DNA from: Bacillus sp. FJAT-26390
GTDB lineage: Bacteria; Bacillota; Bacilli; Paenibacillales; Paenibacillaceae
Direction of reading: 5' to 3'
Assembly: GCF_001682865.1 (NCBI RefSeq)
Contig: NZ_MAQX01000002.1
Coordinates: 135,596 to 199,595 of the forward strand
Length of the DNA: 64,000 nucleotides
A program made the position numbers and the translations under genes. Position 1 is the stretch's first letter, and each line of letters starts with the position of its first letter. The notes beneath the pieces were generated by a model. It was not told the DNA's origin and searched no databases. It saw nothing but the letters and a program-made list of their open reading frames with translations. This document shows positions 46,953-57,300 of the stretch, piece after piece.

Positions 46953-48506
46953 TCATTTGCTAGCCAGAAATTCGTCGAATTGCTTCTGCTTTTCAGCTAC
47001 GACCTTGTCTACGCCGGCGTCCTTCAGTTTCTTCTCATATTCGGCAAGGATTTTATCAACGTCGACGGAGCCTGTTTCAAGCGCTCTTTGATATTGGCGG
47101 ATAACGTTCGCAAGCGCTCCTACCTCAGCTTTTACCGGCTCGCTGTTAAATACGAAGCCAAGCGCAGGGGAAACCTTTGCATTTTGGTTGAACTCTTTGA
47201 ATTTTGCCCATTTGTCCGGGTCCTCTGTATCCCAAACGTAGTTAAGGAACTGGCTGCCGAACATCCAAGCGGAGCCTGGGTTATAATTTGCCGTATTGCC
47301 TGTTGCGGTAATGATTTCGCCATTTCTCGTATAGTGGTCGCCTTCGATTCCGAAGTTCAGCAGATTGTTGATTTCTTTATCGGTGTGCAGCAGGTTGATC
47401 AGCATCATAGCGCGGGCCGGGTCCTTCGAAGTGGAGGAGATGCCGAGCATCGAGCCAGCCGTTTCAGACGTCGCAACCGTTTTTTCCGTCATCATAATTT
47501 GCGCAAGCTTGCCTGTCAAACCTGCGGCGCTTGCAATTTCAGCATCCTTGCCCGGCTTCATTGGCTCGATTGTAGAGAATACAGTTCCTGCTTTCCAAGC
47601 ATCGGCGGATGCGACCTGCGTTGTCGCGGCATCTGCGTTAATGTATCCTTTTTTGAAATAATCGCGAGTAAGGTTCAAATATTCCTTGTAGCGGTCGATT
47701 TTCTCCATCGGCGTTACGGTTGTTCCATCTTGATCCTTTAGAATAGCTCCCGGGATTGTCGAATCTCCTAGAAAATCATAGTTGGCGAAGAAATGTGAGT
47801 TAAATGCTCCTGCTGTTGTGTAAAGCGGGGTCAAATCCGGCCGCTTTGCTTTTACCACGGCGTAGACCGCGTCTAAATCCTGAGGCGTTTTGACGTTGCT
47901 CATATCGATGCCCAGCTCATCCGTCACATCTTTGCGGTACACGATGCCGCCTGCGGCTGCTAGCTCCTTGTTCGTTGGCACGCCATAGTTTTTGCCGTTG
48001 ATCTTCGCGCCTTCGAGGAAAGCAGGATCAAGCGAATCGACGATGCCTTTGCCGTATTGGTCGATTAGATCGCCTAGCTCAAGGAATGCGCCCTTGGAAA
48101 CGTTATTGGCATGGCCGTTCCACTGTGCCGTGAAAATAATGTCAACCTCTTCGCGGGATGCGATCATGAGATTGATTTTATCGTCCCATGCGCCCCAATC
48201 TATTGGCATAAGATCGATTGTGGCGCTGATTTTTTCGGTCAGCAGCTTATTAAGCGCCTCTTCCACCTTTTTCTCATCGGTCTGAGGCGTTCCTGGATAA
48301 ACGAGCGATATTTTATAAGGCTTCAGTTCGGATGCAGGCGACTCTTCTTCTGTATTCGCTGGTTTGTCCGTCTCGGCGGCGGTATCCTTTGTAGGCTCTG
48401 GATTGTTGCTTGTTTTGCTGTTGTTTCCTGAGCATGCGGACATGACGAGTACGATGGCCAGCATCATCAAGAGAAGCATCGATGTTTTTTGTTTCATTTG
48501 CTTCAT
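46953..48506 (-). CDS. Extracellular sugar-binding lipoprotein (paralogue of the next gene)
   Basis: The 517-residue protein starts MKQMKQKTSMLLLMMLAIVL with lipobox MSAC (Cys at about 25) and a Thr/Glu/Pro-rich linker before the binding fold. It shares most motifs with the protein at 45259-46809. GGGAGG lies 10 nt before the ATG at 48506. It directly follows two permease genes and is the main binding protein of the LplABC/YtcQ-type importer. No ATPase gene is present, as is usual because a shared MsmX-type ATPase serves these systems. Confidence 0.92.
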   Translation of the reverse strand: MKQMKQKTSMLLLMMLAIVLVMSACSGNNSKTSNNPEPTKDTAAETDKPANTEEESPASELKPYKISLVYPGTPQTDEKKVEEALNKLLTEKISATIDLMPIDWGAWDDKINLMIASREEVDIIFTAQWNGHANNVSKGAFLELGDLIDQYGKGIVDSLDPAFLEGAKINGKNYGVPTNKELAAAGGIVYRKDVTDELGIDMSNVKTPQDLDAVYAVVKAKRPDLTPLYTTAGAFNSHFFANYDFLGDSTIPGAILKDQDGTTVTPMEKIDRYKEYLNLTRDYFKKGYINADAATTQVASADAWKAGTVFSTIEPMKPGKDAEIASAAGLTGKLAQIMMTEKTVATSETAGSMLGISSTSKDPARAMMLINLLHTDKEINNLLNFGIEGDHYTRNGEIITATGNTANYNPGSAWMFGSQFLNYVWDTEDPDKWAKFKEFNQNAKVSPALGFVFNSEPVKAEVGALANVIRQYQRALETGSVDVDKILAEYEKKLKDAGVDKVVAEKQKQFDEFLASK

Positions 48507-48600
48507 AGCGGGTGGACCTCCCTTAAAAATTTGGTTTATATGCTCAACCGGCAATGCCGGCTACAGCCATTTTCGCGACAGCATCACTCATTCTGCGCAA

Positions 48601-49533
48601 TTACCCCTTAACAGCCCCTACCGTTAAGCCTTTAACAAAATACTTTTGAAAGAACGGGTATGCGAAAATAATCGGGCCGATACCAACGACAACCATCGCC
48701 ATCCGAACCGTCTCGCTTGGGAATTTGAAGGTTCCGCCTGCTGCCGTAATGGCCGCTGCCGCCGTGCTGTTGTTCGCAAGGAATTGAATGTTCAGCATCG
48801 TCTTGTACATCAAATATTGCACGGTTATATTGCCATCCTTCGTAATGAACACCAAGCTGAGAAACCAATCATTCCAATAGGTGAGTGTCTGGAAGAGTGC
48901 CACCGTTGCAAGCACCGGAAGCGATAAAGGAAGGACGATTTTTGCGAAAATAGTAAGCTCTCCCGCACCGTCAATTTTTGCGGACTCCAGCACGGCTGCG
49001 GGAATCGTCGTCTGAAAGAACGTCCGAATGATGAGCACGAAGAAGGCGGCGACGAGAAGCGGCATAATGAGGGCAAGCAGCGTATCCTTTAAGTCAAGAA
49101 CGCGAACGTACACCAAGTACCAGGGCACAAGCCCGCCGGAGAACAGCATCGTAAAGAAAACGAAGAAGGTAAAAAACTTGGCATGCGGGAAATCCGTTCT
49201 AGAGATCGGATAAGCGTACAGCGCCATAATAATAAGGCTGAGCGTCGTGCCTGCGATGGTGACGAGTATCGAGATGCTGTAAGAGCGAATGATTTGGGTC
49301 GCGTCCTTGAACAAAAATTGATAGGCGGCCAAGTCCAGCTTAGAAGGAATGAATTGATAACCCTCTCGCACAACCGTCGCCTCATCCGAAATCGATACCA
49401 TCACGATCAGCACGAGCGGTATGATGCAGAGAAAGGAATAAATGATGAAGAAAACATTGATGCCTAGAGAAGCCGGAATCGACAATTGATTTTTTGGGTT
49501 GGACCCGGACGATATTTTCTCGACTGCTTCCAT
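48601..49533 (-). CDS. Carbohydrate ABC transporter permease (LplC/YtcP type)
   Basis: The 310-residue protein has six membrane segments and the CUT1 coupling motif VLESAKIDGAGELTIFAKIVLPLSLP (about 182-207, E-x-A-x-x-D-G-A). It ends PFFQKYFVKGLTVGAVKG, the usual C-terminus of LplC-like permeases. It follows the LplB-like gene by 52 nt. Confidence 0.93.
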   Translation of the reverse strand: MEAVEKISSGSNPKNQLSIPASLGINVFFIIYSFLCIIPLVLIVMVSISDEATVVREGYQFIPSKLDLAAYQFLFKDATQIIRSYSISILVTIAGTTLSLIIMALYAYPISRTDFPHAKFFTFFVFFTMLFSGGLVPWYLVYVRVLDLKDTLLALIMPLLVAAFFVLIIRTFFQTTIPAAVLESAKIDGAGELTIFAKIVLPLSLPVLATVALFQTLTYWNDWFLSLVFITKDGNITVQYLMYKTMLNIQFLANNSTAAAAITAAGGTFKFPSETVRMAMVVVGIGPIIFAYPFFQKYFVKGLTVGAVKG

Positions 49534-49585
49534 AGGTTCACCTCCATAAATTTTTCATAGCAAATAAGGACGGCTTTAGCCTCTG

Positions 49586-50563
49586 CTAAAATAATGCGTT
49601 ATCCTTGTTGATGCGGCGCACAACCCAGTTGGATAGAAAGACCAACGTAAAGCCGACGACTGACTGAAGCAGTCCCGCGGCGGAGGACAAGCCGATATCG
49701 CCTACGGTGAGGAACGTCCGATACACATAAGTGTCGATGACGTTCGTAACCGGGAACAGCACGCCCGATTCTCTTGGCACTTGGAAGAACAATCCAAAGT
49801 CCGCATTAAATATTTTGCCGATCTGAAGCAGCGTCATTATCGTAATGACAGGCATAATGAGCGGGATCGTAATCCGGGTCATTTGCTTCCATTTGCTCGC
49901 ACCGTCGATTGTTGCCGCCTCGTAATACTCATCGTCGATGCCGATGATGGCAGCCATATAGATGACGGTAAAGTACCCCATGCTCTTCCACGTGTTTACG
50001 ATCGGCAGGACGTAAGGCCATACCTCTTGGGTAAAATACCAGCTCACCTTCTCAAGCCCCAATGCCGGAAGCAGCGAGCTGTTCAAGTAACCATGCTCAT
50101 CGCTCATGAAGCCGAAGACGAGATAGCTGATTACGACCATGGAGAGGAAATAGGGAAGAAACATGATCGTTTGATGGAGCTTGGCGACGAACCGGCTGCG
50201 AATCTCATTGAGCATTAGCGCAAACGCAAGCGGAATGATCAGATTGAGGACAATGAAGCCGGAGTTGTACAATAACGTGTTACGCGTAATGATCCAGGCA
50301 TCCGATGTTTTGAACAAATACTCGAAGTTGGTTAGCCCGTTCCATGCGCTTCCTAGTATGCCATCCGCGTAGTTGATGCTCTTAAACGCGATAATGATGC
50401 CGAACATCGGAATATAGTTGTTGAACACGAGCAGAACGATGGCTGGGAGCATCATCACATAGAACATCCAGTATTTGCGGAATATGAGTAGATGCGATGT
50501 CTTCCTAGCTTTAATTTTTGGAATATAGGCCGTTGCCGCAGCTTTAGGCGTCTGATCCGCCAT
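49586..50563 (-). CDS. Carbohydrate ABC transporter permease (LplB/YteP type)
   Basis: The 325-residue protein has a basic N-terminus, six membrane segments and the coupling motif YYEAATIDGASKWKQMTRITIPL (about 205-227). GAGGAGG lies 9 nt before the ATG at 50563; the longer frame upstream includes a terminator and is not coding. It is the first gene of the transport operon and is preceded by the regulator operon. Confidence 0.92.
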   Translation of the reverse strand: MADQTPKAAATAYIPKIKARKTSHLLIFRKYWMFYVMMLPAIVLLVFNNYIPMFGIIIAFKSINYADGILGSAWNGLTNFEYLFKTSDAWIITRNTLLYNSGFIVLNLIIPLAFALMLNEIRSRFVAKLHQTIMFLPYFLSMVVISYLVFGFMSDEHGYLNSSLLPALGLEKVSWYFTQEVWPYVLPIVNTWKSMGYFTVIYMAAIIGIDDEYYEAATIDGASKWKQMTRITIPLIMPVITIMTLLQIGKIFNADFGLFFQVPRESGVLFPVTNVIDTYVYRTFLTVGDIGLSSAAGLLQSVVGFTLVFLSNWVVRRINKDNALF

Positions 50564-50617
50564 CGTCTTCTTCCTCCTCTTTCTAAGGCTTTGAGCCATT
50601 TCTCTTGTATAAATTGT

Positions 50618-50647
50618 ATAAAAAAAAGACGCCGACATCTGTCGGCG
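50618..50647 (-). terminator. Terminator of the two-component regulator operon
   Basis: CGCCGACA pairs perfectly with TGTCGGCG (2-nt loop) and is followed by eight T residues on the minus strand, 35 nt after the response regulator stop. It separates regulator and transporter transcripts. Confidence 0.88.
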
Positions 50648-50681
50648 CCGTGACCATATTAACGGTGCTGTGACTTCTCAC

Positions 50682-52295
50682 TCATACATCCTGATACTTT
50701 TTGCGATATTCCTGCGGCGTCAGGCCGGTCATCTTCTTAAATAGCTTGGAGAAATGCGAGAAGTTGGCATAGCCTACATTAAGCGCGACATCGCTGACCC
50801 GGTTATTCGTTTGCTCCAGCATGCTGCGTGCTTTCGTAATTCGCATTCTCACCAAGTAATCCGTTAGTGAATAGCCGGTTTCCCTCCGGAATAAGCGAGA
50901 TAGATAGGCTGGGTTCAAATATACTGACTCTGCCGCTTGCTCGCGGCTGAATTCCTCGCCAAGATGCTCCTCCATATAGCGTTGAACCTTATCGACAACC
51001 TGCGATACGTCCTTCCCGTTCAAATGGGCGTATTCCGTTACTTGAGCGCTCATTTGCTGTGACCACACTCGCATTCGAGCCAATGACTTTATAACGTTTT
51101 CGCCAACCTCCCATTCTCTGTTCGTGAACACATCGGTCATCTGGACCGATTTTTTATTGAGCCACTCAATCAGCATATTCATAAAGCCATAATAAAAGGA
51201 AGCCATAAACGTGTAGTCGACGCTGCTCTGCTGCATTTGATCAAAGCACTCGTCAATCCGCAGCGCTAGCTCGGCCCGCTTGCCTGATTCAAGCAGCAGC
51301 GCCCAATCGGAGAATGGCGCCTGTTGGGGAGCGCTTTGTCCTTGCTTCTGCTTATTGTCCCGCTCCATAATAATCGCGCAACTGCTGCTGACGTTGCAGC
51401 GCTCTAAAGATAGCAGCGTCTGAACGGCAGTGCGCAGCTGCTTCACCTCTGCGTTCTCTCCGATATAACAGGAAAGGTGGCAGTGCAGCATGCTTTTGCA
51501 CTGATCAATAAACGTTTTGCATCGTTCTTTGATGACGGCGTTTGATGGCTCCGCCCCTTCTGGCATGTTATACAGCAGCACATACAAAATACCGCTGCCA
51601 TCTTGTACAACTACGCCTGGGCCGCTTTGAAGCACAAGCTCCTCGGCTGCATTTTTAATGCCATAGGTCATAATTTCTTCGTCGCGTGCCGACCATTCCT
51701 CACGCCACTGCTCGATGCTTATGAGGATGACGCGAATCGGGCTATCCGCTTGAAGCGGCAAAGCGTAATTTTGCAATGCGGAATCTAGCTGCTGCGGCGC
51801 GGCGGAGAGGCGGTAATGGATAACGTCCTGCCAGAAGCGCTCTATTAATATAGGACGCTGCTTGCTCCACTGCTCGTAAAATAAGCTGTACGTCCCGCGA
51901 ATCTTTGCAAGCTGCTCCCGGTCTCGCACTTTATCGAGCGCCTCGTTCACGCATGCCTTCAGCGCGTTGTGATCGATAGGCTTAAGCAAATAATCGAAGC
52001 AATCCAGCTGCACGGCCTGCTGCGCATATTTGAAATCCGCATGCCCGGTAAGAAAAATCGTCACGGTGGAGGGAGAATGCTCATTGGTCCACTCCAGCAA
52101 TTCAATTCCGCTTTGATTCGGCATATCGATGTCCGATAACATAATATGTATCGTGTGCGCGGCCAGCACGGACTGCGCCTCCTCCGCATCAATTGCCGTA
52201 TAGATGTTGACAATAGGAAGCGTCGACCAATCTATTCCCTCTACGATGCCGCGAATCGCAATCTCTTCATCATCTACGACCAATAAGTTATACAA
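50682..52295 (-). CDS. AraC-type response regulator (YesN-like)
   Basis: The 537-residue protein has a receiver domain (about 1-120; LLVVDDEEIAIRGIVEGIDW, phospho-Asp in MLSDIDMPNQSG, Lys in YLLKPIDH), a long middle region and a C-terminal AraC double helix-turn-helix (about 440-537; LNPAYLSRLFRRETGYSLTDYL, DVALNVGYANFSHFSKLFKKMTG). It overlaps the kinase gene by 8 nt. By family it activates pectin- or oligosaccharide-use genes such as the adjacent transporter and lyase. Confidence 0.93.
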   Translation of the reverse strand: MYNLLVVDDEEIAIRGIVEGIDWSTLPIVNIYTAIDAEEAQSVLAAHTIHIMLSDIDMPNQSGIELLEWTNEHSPSTVTIFLTGHADFKYAQQAVQLDCFDYLLKPIDHNALKACVNEALDKVRDREQLAKIRGTYSLFYEQWSKQRPILIERFWQDVIHYRLSAAPQQLDSALQNYALPLQADSPIRVILISIEQWREEWSARDEEIMTYGIKNAAEELVLQSGPGVVVQDGSGILYVLLYNMPEGAEPSNAVIKERCKTFIDQCKSMLHCHLSCYIGENAEVKQLRTAVQTLLSLERCNVSSSCAIIMERDNKQKQGQSAPQQAPFSDWALLLESGKRAELALRIDECFDQMQQSSVDYTFMASFYYGFMNMLIEWLNKKSVQMTDVFTNREWEVGENVIKSLARMRVWSQQMSAQVTEYAHLNGKDVSQVVDKVQRYMEEHLGEEFSREQAAESVYLNPAYLSRLFRRETGYSLTDYLVRMRITKARSMLEQTNNRVSDVALNVGYANFSHFSKLFKKMTGLTPQEYRKKYQDV

Positions 52296-54039
52296 CGGCC
52301 TTAACCCCTTCCACTAGCTTTGGAAATACGATAATGACAATTGCGCCGGTGCCTTCCGTTTGATTGCGGAATGTAATCGACGTCCGCTCTCCATAAAGGA
52401 GCTGCAGCCGGTGAATAACGTTCATGATGCCAAGGCTGCCCGACTCATCTTGCTGCAAAGGCTCCTTATTGTACAGCTTCTCCAGCACTTCTGCGCTAAA
52501 GCCGATCCCATTGTCGCTGATCGTAAGCGTGAAACCATCGTCGGGATCGATTACCGCCGCTATTTTGATTTGGAACAGCTGTCTCCTGTTCTTGAATCCA
52601 TGAATGATCGAGTTTTCTACGAACGGCTGAACCGTCAATGCGGCAATCGGGTAATTTAAAATCGTGTCCATCCCCTCAAACGTGCATTGAAGCTTGTCGG
52701 GAAAACGGATTTTTTGAATCGTCATGTAGTTCTCGATATGCATCAGCTCTTCTTTGAGCGTAATCGTGTCGCGATTTGCCTTCATGATGAAGCGGAAATA
52801 ATCCGCAAGGTGCAGCGACATCTTTTTGACCGATTCCGTGTCATTCAGCGCTGCGAGATTATAAATAATATTCAAGCTGTTCATATAAAAATGCGGGTTG
52901 ATTTGGGCTTGAAGCTGCTTCAGCTCCCCCTGCTTCACGCGAAGCTGCTCCTCGTACACATCGATTTTGAGCGTTTTGATTTGCTCCGCCATGACGTTGA
53001 AGGTGTTGCCTAGAAATTCAAATTCGAGCGTCTTGTTTTTGCGGAGCCTGACATCCAGCATGCCAAGCGATATTTTCTTCATCGCCAGAATCAGCTCATG
53101 CAGCGGTTTAAACAGCATGTTCCGCATGAAGAATAAGTAAATAAGCAAGATGGCTAAAAATCCAATAGGAGCAAACAGTGTAGCATTTCGGAAAAACAAC
53201 AGGTTGCGAAGCAGCGTTTCCTCCGGAATGACGACGCGGTAGGCAATATTGACCATTTCGCTCATTCGGTTCATCACCAGATAGGTCGCGCCAGTTCCCC
53301 GGTCCGTCAGTGATTCATACGGTTTATCCGTTATTTTATAGCTCAGCTCGAATGGCGCCATGTTCTCCGTTAGCGATTGTACGAGGCGATCCCCATCACG
53401 CAAGTAAATGCCGTTATGCCCGATATCTCCGTCGCTCCACTGGATCGAGAGCATTTTGTTTATATCCTGCACTTTTATCATAGCGCCGACATACAGCCCT
53501 TCCGATACTTTAATAAAGTTGATCAGAAAAAACTTGCCGGGCATCCGCTCGTCGGCTCTAACCTCCCACGAATGCTGATCGTTCAGAAGCAGATTTTCTT
53601 CCGTCGTCATCGCATCCATATGGGATTTAATAATTTTTCTCGTATCGTTATATACACTGTCGGTTCCAAAAATAATATCGTCCTTGTGGTACAAAAACAC
53701 GGCATCGATAAGATTATAGACACCGACGTCGCGGTTCAGCTTCGAATCGATTCTTATTTTAGTTAACGTGTAGCCGTCGCTGTCCATCGGAAAGGACATA
53801 AGCAGGCCGACATCGGAGTCAAGCACGGACATTTTATAGAGGTAATCGTTGATTTGCGCCAGGTTGTGATCCGTCTGTCCGACATAAATATCGAGCGTAT
53901 TTCGGTAGGTTTCCGATACCTTCTCTCGAACGATATCGCGTGAATAGCTATTGTTGATTAGCATATAAATGACGACCGGCAGCATGACTGCCATAAATCC
54001 GATAATAAGCCGAGTTCTTATCGATTTGCCGAACCTCAC
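52288..54039 (-). CDS. Sensor histidine kinase (YesM-like, His_kinase domain)
   Basis: The 583-residue protein has two membrane segments (about 10-30 and 285-305) around an extracellular sensor domain, a HAMP segment (about 306-358), and the YesM-type kinase core with LQAQINPHFYMNSLNIIYNLA (phospho-His in NPHF) and an HATPase with ENSIIHGFKNRRQ and LTISDNGIGFSAE. It probably senses an extracellular sugar or a loaded binding protein and signals to the YesN-like regulator. A candidate cre site lies in its promoter. Confidence 0.93.
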   Translation of the reverse strand: MRFGKSIRTRLIIGFMAVMLPVVIYMLINNSYSRDIVREKVSETYRNTLDIYVGQTDHNLAQINDYLYKMSVLDSDVGLLMSFPMDSDGYTLTKIRIDSKLNRDVGVYNLIDAVFLYHKDDIIFGTDSVYNDTRKIIKSHMDAMTTEENLLLNDQHSWEVRADERMPGKFFLINFIKVSEGLYVGAMIKVQDINKMLSIQWSDGDIGHNGIYLRDGDRLVQSLTENMAPFELSYKITDKPYESLTDRGTGATYLVMNRMSEMVNIAYRVVIPEETLLRNLLFFRNATLFAPIGFLAILLIYLFFMRNMLFKPLHELILAMKKISLGMLDVRLRKNKTLEFEFLGNTFNVMAEQIKTLKIDVYEEQLRVKQGELKQLQAQINPHFYMNSLNIIYNLAALNDTESVKKMSLHLADYFRFIMKANRDTITLKEELMHIENYMTIQKIRFPDKLQCTFEGMDTILNYPIAALTVQPFVENSIIHGFKNRRQLFQIKIAAVIDPDDGFTLTISDNGIGFSAEVLEKLYNKEPLQQDESGSLGIMNVIHRLQLLYGERTSITFRNQTEGTGAIVIIVFPKLVEGVKAVV

Positions 54040-54087
54040 GCTCCGCTTTCCCCCTATCCTTAATTGAATCCTCTCTTATACTATCAT

Positions 54088-54101
54088 TTAAAGCGCTTTC
54101 T
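54088..54101. promoter_or_regulatory. Candidate cre (CcpA) site in the kinase promoter
   Basis: TTAAAGCGCTTTCT differs from the cre palindrome TGAAAGCGCTTTCT at one position. On the minus strand it lies inside a possible promoter (TTAAGA, 18 bp, TATAAG) for the yesMN-like operon, so carbon catabolite repression is likely. Confidence 0.55.
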
Positions 54102-54102
54102 T

Positions 54103-54168
54103 AAAATCAGTTAAATGATGAAATATTCAAAGTTAAGCGATACGTTTTGTAGCTTTATAACTGATTTT
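54103..54168. repeat. Long-range inverted repeat in the kinase/lyase intergenic region
   Basis: AAAATCAGTTA (54103-54113) and TAACTGATTTT (54158-54168) are perfect 11-bp complements separated by 44 bp. They could bind a dimeric or AraC-type regulator in two steps, or form a long hairpin. Confidence 0.45.
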
Positions 54169-54281
54169 TGGTAGAAAAGCACTGGTTTTTGCATGTTATG
54201 TCTGATTCATAGCTTCTATACTGAAATGGAGATTCATAATTTGCTGCTCCTAGCGCTAAGCATTGCGAGGTGAGCCAAAGT

Positions 54282-54307
54282 CTATATTGTAAGCGCAACC
54301 AATATAG
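54282..54307 (+). promoter_or_regulatory. Inverted repeat over the lyase leader with embedded cre match
   Basis: CTATATTG (54282-54289) and CAATATAG (54300-54307) are perfect 8-bp arms that run to the edge of the AGGAAGG ribosome binding site. Inside, TGTAAGCGCAACCA (54288-54301) fits the degenerate cre consensus TGNAANCGNWNNCA completely. The site could be a CcpA roadblock, a translational hairpin, or both. Confidence 0.5.
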
Positions 54308-54316
54308 GAAGGTAAA

Positions 54317-57300
54317 ATGACAAAGGATGGTGGACGGTTAATGGGTTGGAACACGGCCAAAGCAACGAAGAAGGTACTCGCAATAACGACGGGACTAGCT
54401 TTGCTTCTCGGAACAGCGCTTCAAGCATCTGCTTCTGACATGAACAACAACCAATCAATCAGTAACTCTTCAGGCTTGCAGCTGGAATATTTAGACCGAG
54501 GACTTGTAGCCGCTGCCACGAATCAAGGCGTATTTTTGAGCTGGAGGCTGCTTGGCAATGAAGTTACAGGCTACTCCGCTGCGGGGATGACGGGCACTAA
54601 TTTCAATGTCTATCGTGACGGCGCCAAAATCGCGTCGGTTGATGACAGCACCAACTATGTGGATACGAACGGCACAACCTCTTCCCAATATTATGTGGCG
54701 GCGGTCATAGATGGGCAAGAGGTGGATCAAAGCGATGCGATCTCCCCATGGAGCAATGCTTACTATGATCTCCCCCTGCGCAAGCCGGCTGACGGCGTCA
54801 CCCCTGTCGGCGAAGCCTACACCTATGCAGCGACAGATATGAGCGTAGGCGACGTAGACGGCGATGGCGCGTATGAGTATTTTGTCAAATGGGACCCTTC
54901 CAACTCGAAGGATGTCTCGCAAAAAGGGTATACCGGGAATGTCTTTATCGACGCCTATCGATTTGACGGAACGCTGCTCTACCGAATTGATCTCGGCGTG
55001 AACATTCGGGCTGGCGCCCATTACACCGAGTTTATGGTTTATGACTTTGATGGCGACGGCAAAGCGGAACTGATGTTCAAAACCGCGCCAGGCACAAAAA
55101 TCATCAAATTTGACGGGCAAGGCGCTGTCACATCCGAGCAGTACATTACGATGCCGCAAGCGGATATTGCAGCAGGCTACAGCCACACCGATGATTACCG
55201 GGTAAGCCGCCAAGACTATTATAACCATGTCGTAGAGATGTTTATGGGCTGGCAATCCCATGAAGAGGTTGTAAACGGCAATTGGCCTGCGACTTTGGAA
55301 GAAGCTTTCGGCATGGCGAAGCAATATAACTACCCGCTCTCACGCGCGGATGCAGAAGCCTTAACCGATTATTTCATGGATGTGTATGCGCCAAGCAGAA
55401 GCGCCAACAATAAGCTCCGCGAATTCGAAGGGTTTATTTTGAAGGGACCCGAATATTTGAGCGTATTTGAAGGCGAGACGGGATCAGAGCTCGAGACGAT
55501 CCACTATAAGCCAGGGCGCGATGATGATGGACTTATGTGGGGGGATTACGCATTAGGCCGAATTGAGCCGGGCAACCGCGTTGACCGTTTCCTCGCCGGT
55601 GTCGCCTACTTGGATGGCGCAAAGCCTTATGCGGTCTTTGCCCGCGGCTATTACACAAGAACGACGCTCGTATCATACGCTTGGGATGGCAGTCATTTGA
55701 AGGAGCACTGGTTTGTGGATAGCGGCTGGGCGCCGATGACGAATCCATTCAACGATAGTCCGCATGGCAGGCCAGGCACCGATCCGCTTCTTGGATCATT
55801 GAATACCCAAGGTGCCCATTCCCTTAGTACGGCGGATGTAGATGGGGATGGCAAGCAAGAAATCATTTACGGCTCATCAACGATCGATCATGACGGTACT
55901 TTGCTTTACAGCTCGTCGGATGTCCTTCCTCCGGGCAGCGCTAATCCAGGCGTCGTTGCTGGACTCGGACACGGCGACGCGCTTCACGTTGCCGACATCG
56001 ATCCGGACCGTCCGGGGCTTGAGATCTTCATGGTGCATGAAGGCGGCACCTATGCGCCTTACGGCTATGCGCTTCGGGATGCTAAGACGGGCGAGATCAT
56101 CTATGGCGGATACACAGGTAAAGATACGGGCCGCGGAATGGTTGGCGACGTTGATCCTGACCATCGTGGATTAGAAACATGGGCAGTCGGCTTATGGACT
56201 GCTGCCGGCACACGGATCAGTACGTCTGCTCCAGGCACGAACATGAATATTAAATGGGCTGTGGATATGACAACGCAAATCGTGAACGGCTCCGGCAACA
56301 GCACAACTACGATAGATGATTGGAAACGCGGACGACTGCTTACGGCAACAGATACAAGAACCAATAATGGCACGAAAGGAAATCCGTCCCTTGTTGCTGA
56401 TATTTTTGGAGACTGGAGAGAAGAGCTGCTCGTTCGCACTGCGGACAGCTCTGCTATTCGTATCTTCGTCAGTACCGAGGTAACGAATCGCAAGCTGTAT
56501 ACTTTGATGCATGACGTTCAGTACCGTACCGGCATTGCATGGCAAAATACGACCTACAATCAGCCAGCATACCCGAGCTTCTATTTTGCATCCGATACAA
56601 GCTTCGCAAATGTACCGATACCAAATTTCTGGACACCTCGCATAGATGAAGAGGTATTAAGCGGCGGCTCCTTATCCGGGCCAAAAGCAGCTGAAATCGG
56701 ACAATCCTTCACCCTTACCTATGCGCTGAACAAGGAGCAGAAGGAAGTGGTCGCACAGGATCTGACCATCGCCTTTGACGCAGATCAGCTGGAGCTTAGC
56801 GGACCACCGGAAGCAGTGGATGCGAACAAAATAACGATTGTCGATTCCGATACGGATACGCCTGGGCAATTGCGAATTCTCGTCGTACATCTAGGTGAAC
56901 AAGCGCAACATGCCAGTGGCGAACTCATCAAGCTAAGTTTTAAAGTCAAGCCGACCGCCTCTTCTGGCATCTCCAACATCAGCATCGCTAAGCTGCATAT
57001 CGCCGATAGCAGCGGCGTAGAAACCGTGCTCCAAGGCCATACGCACAGCGTTGAAATTGGCGTTGATAAAGCCGCGTTGAACGCGCTGATCACAAATGCT
57101 CAGCAGAAGCATGATGAAGCAGTAGAGGGCAATCGAATCGGTCAATACCCTGCCGGCTCAAAAGCTGCGCTGCAAGCTCAAATCGAGATTGCCAAAGCAA
57201 CCGCAAATAACCCGGCTGCAACGCAAGCCCAAATCGAACAGGCTGCTCTTGATTTAAATGCAGCGCTCCAAACCTTCCTTGCTCTAGCTATTCAAAAGGT

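Noticed and set aside
54491..55324. 277-codon minus-strand frame inside the lyase gene
   Set aside because: Antisense to the catalytic domain with its Ca-binding repeats; no ribosome binding site or family resemblance.
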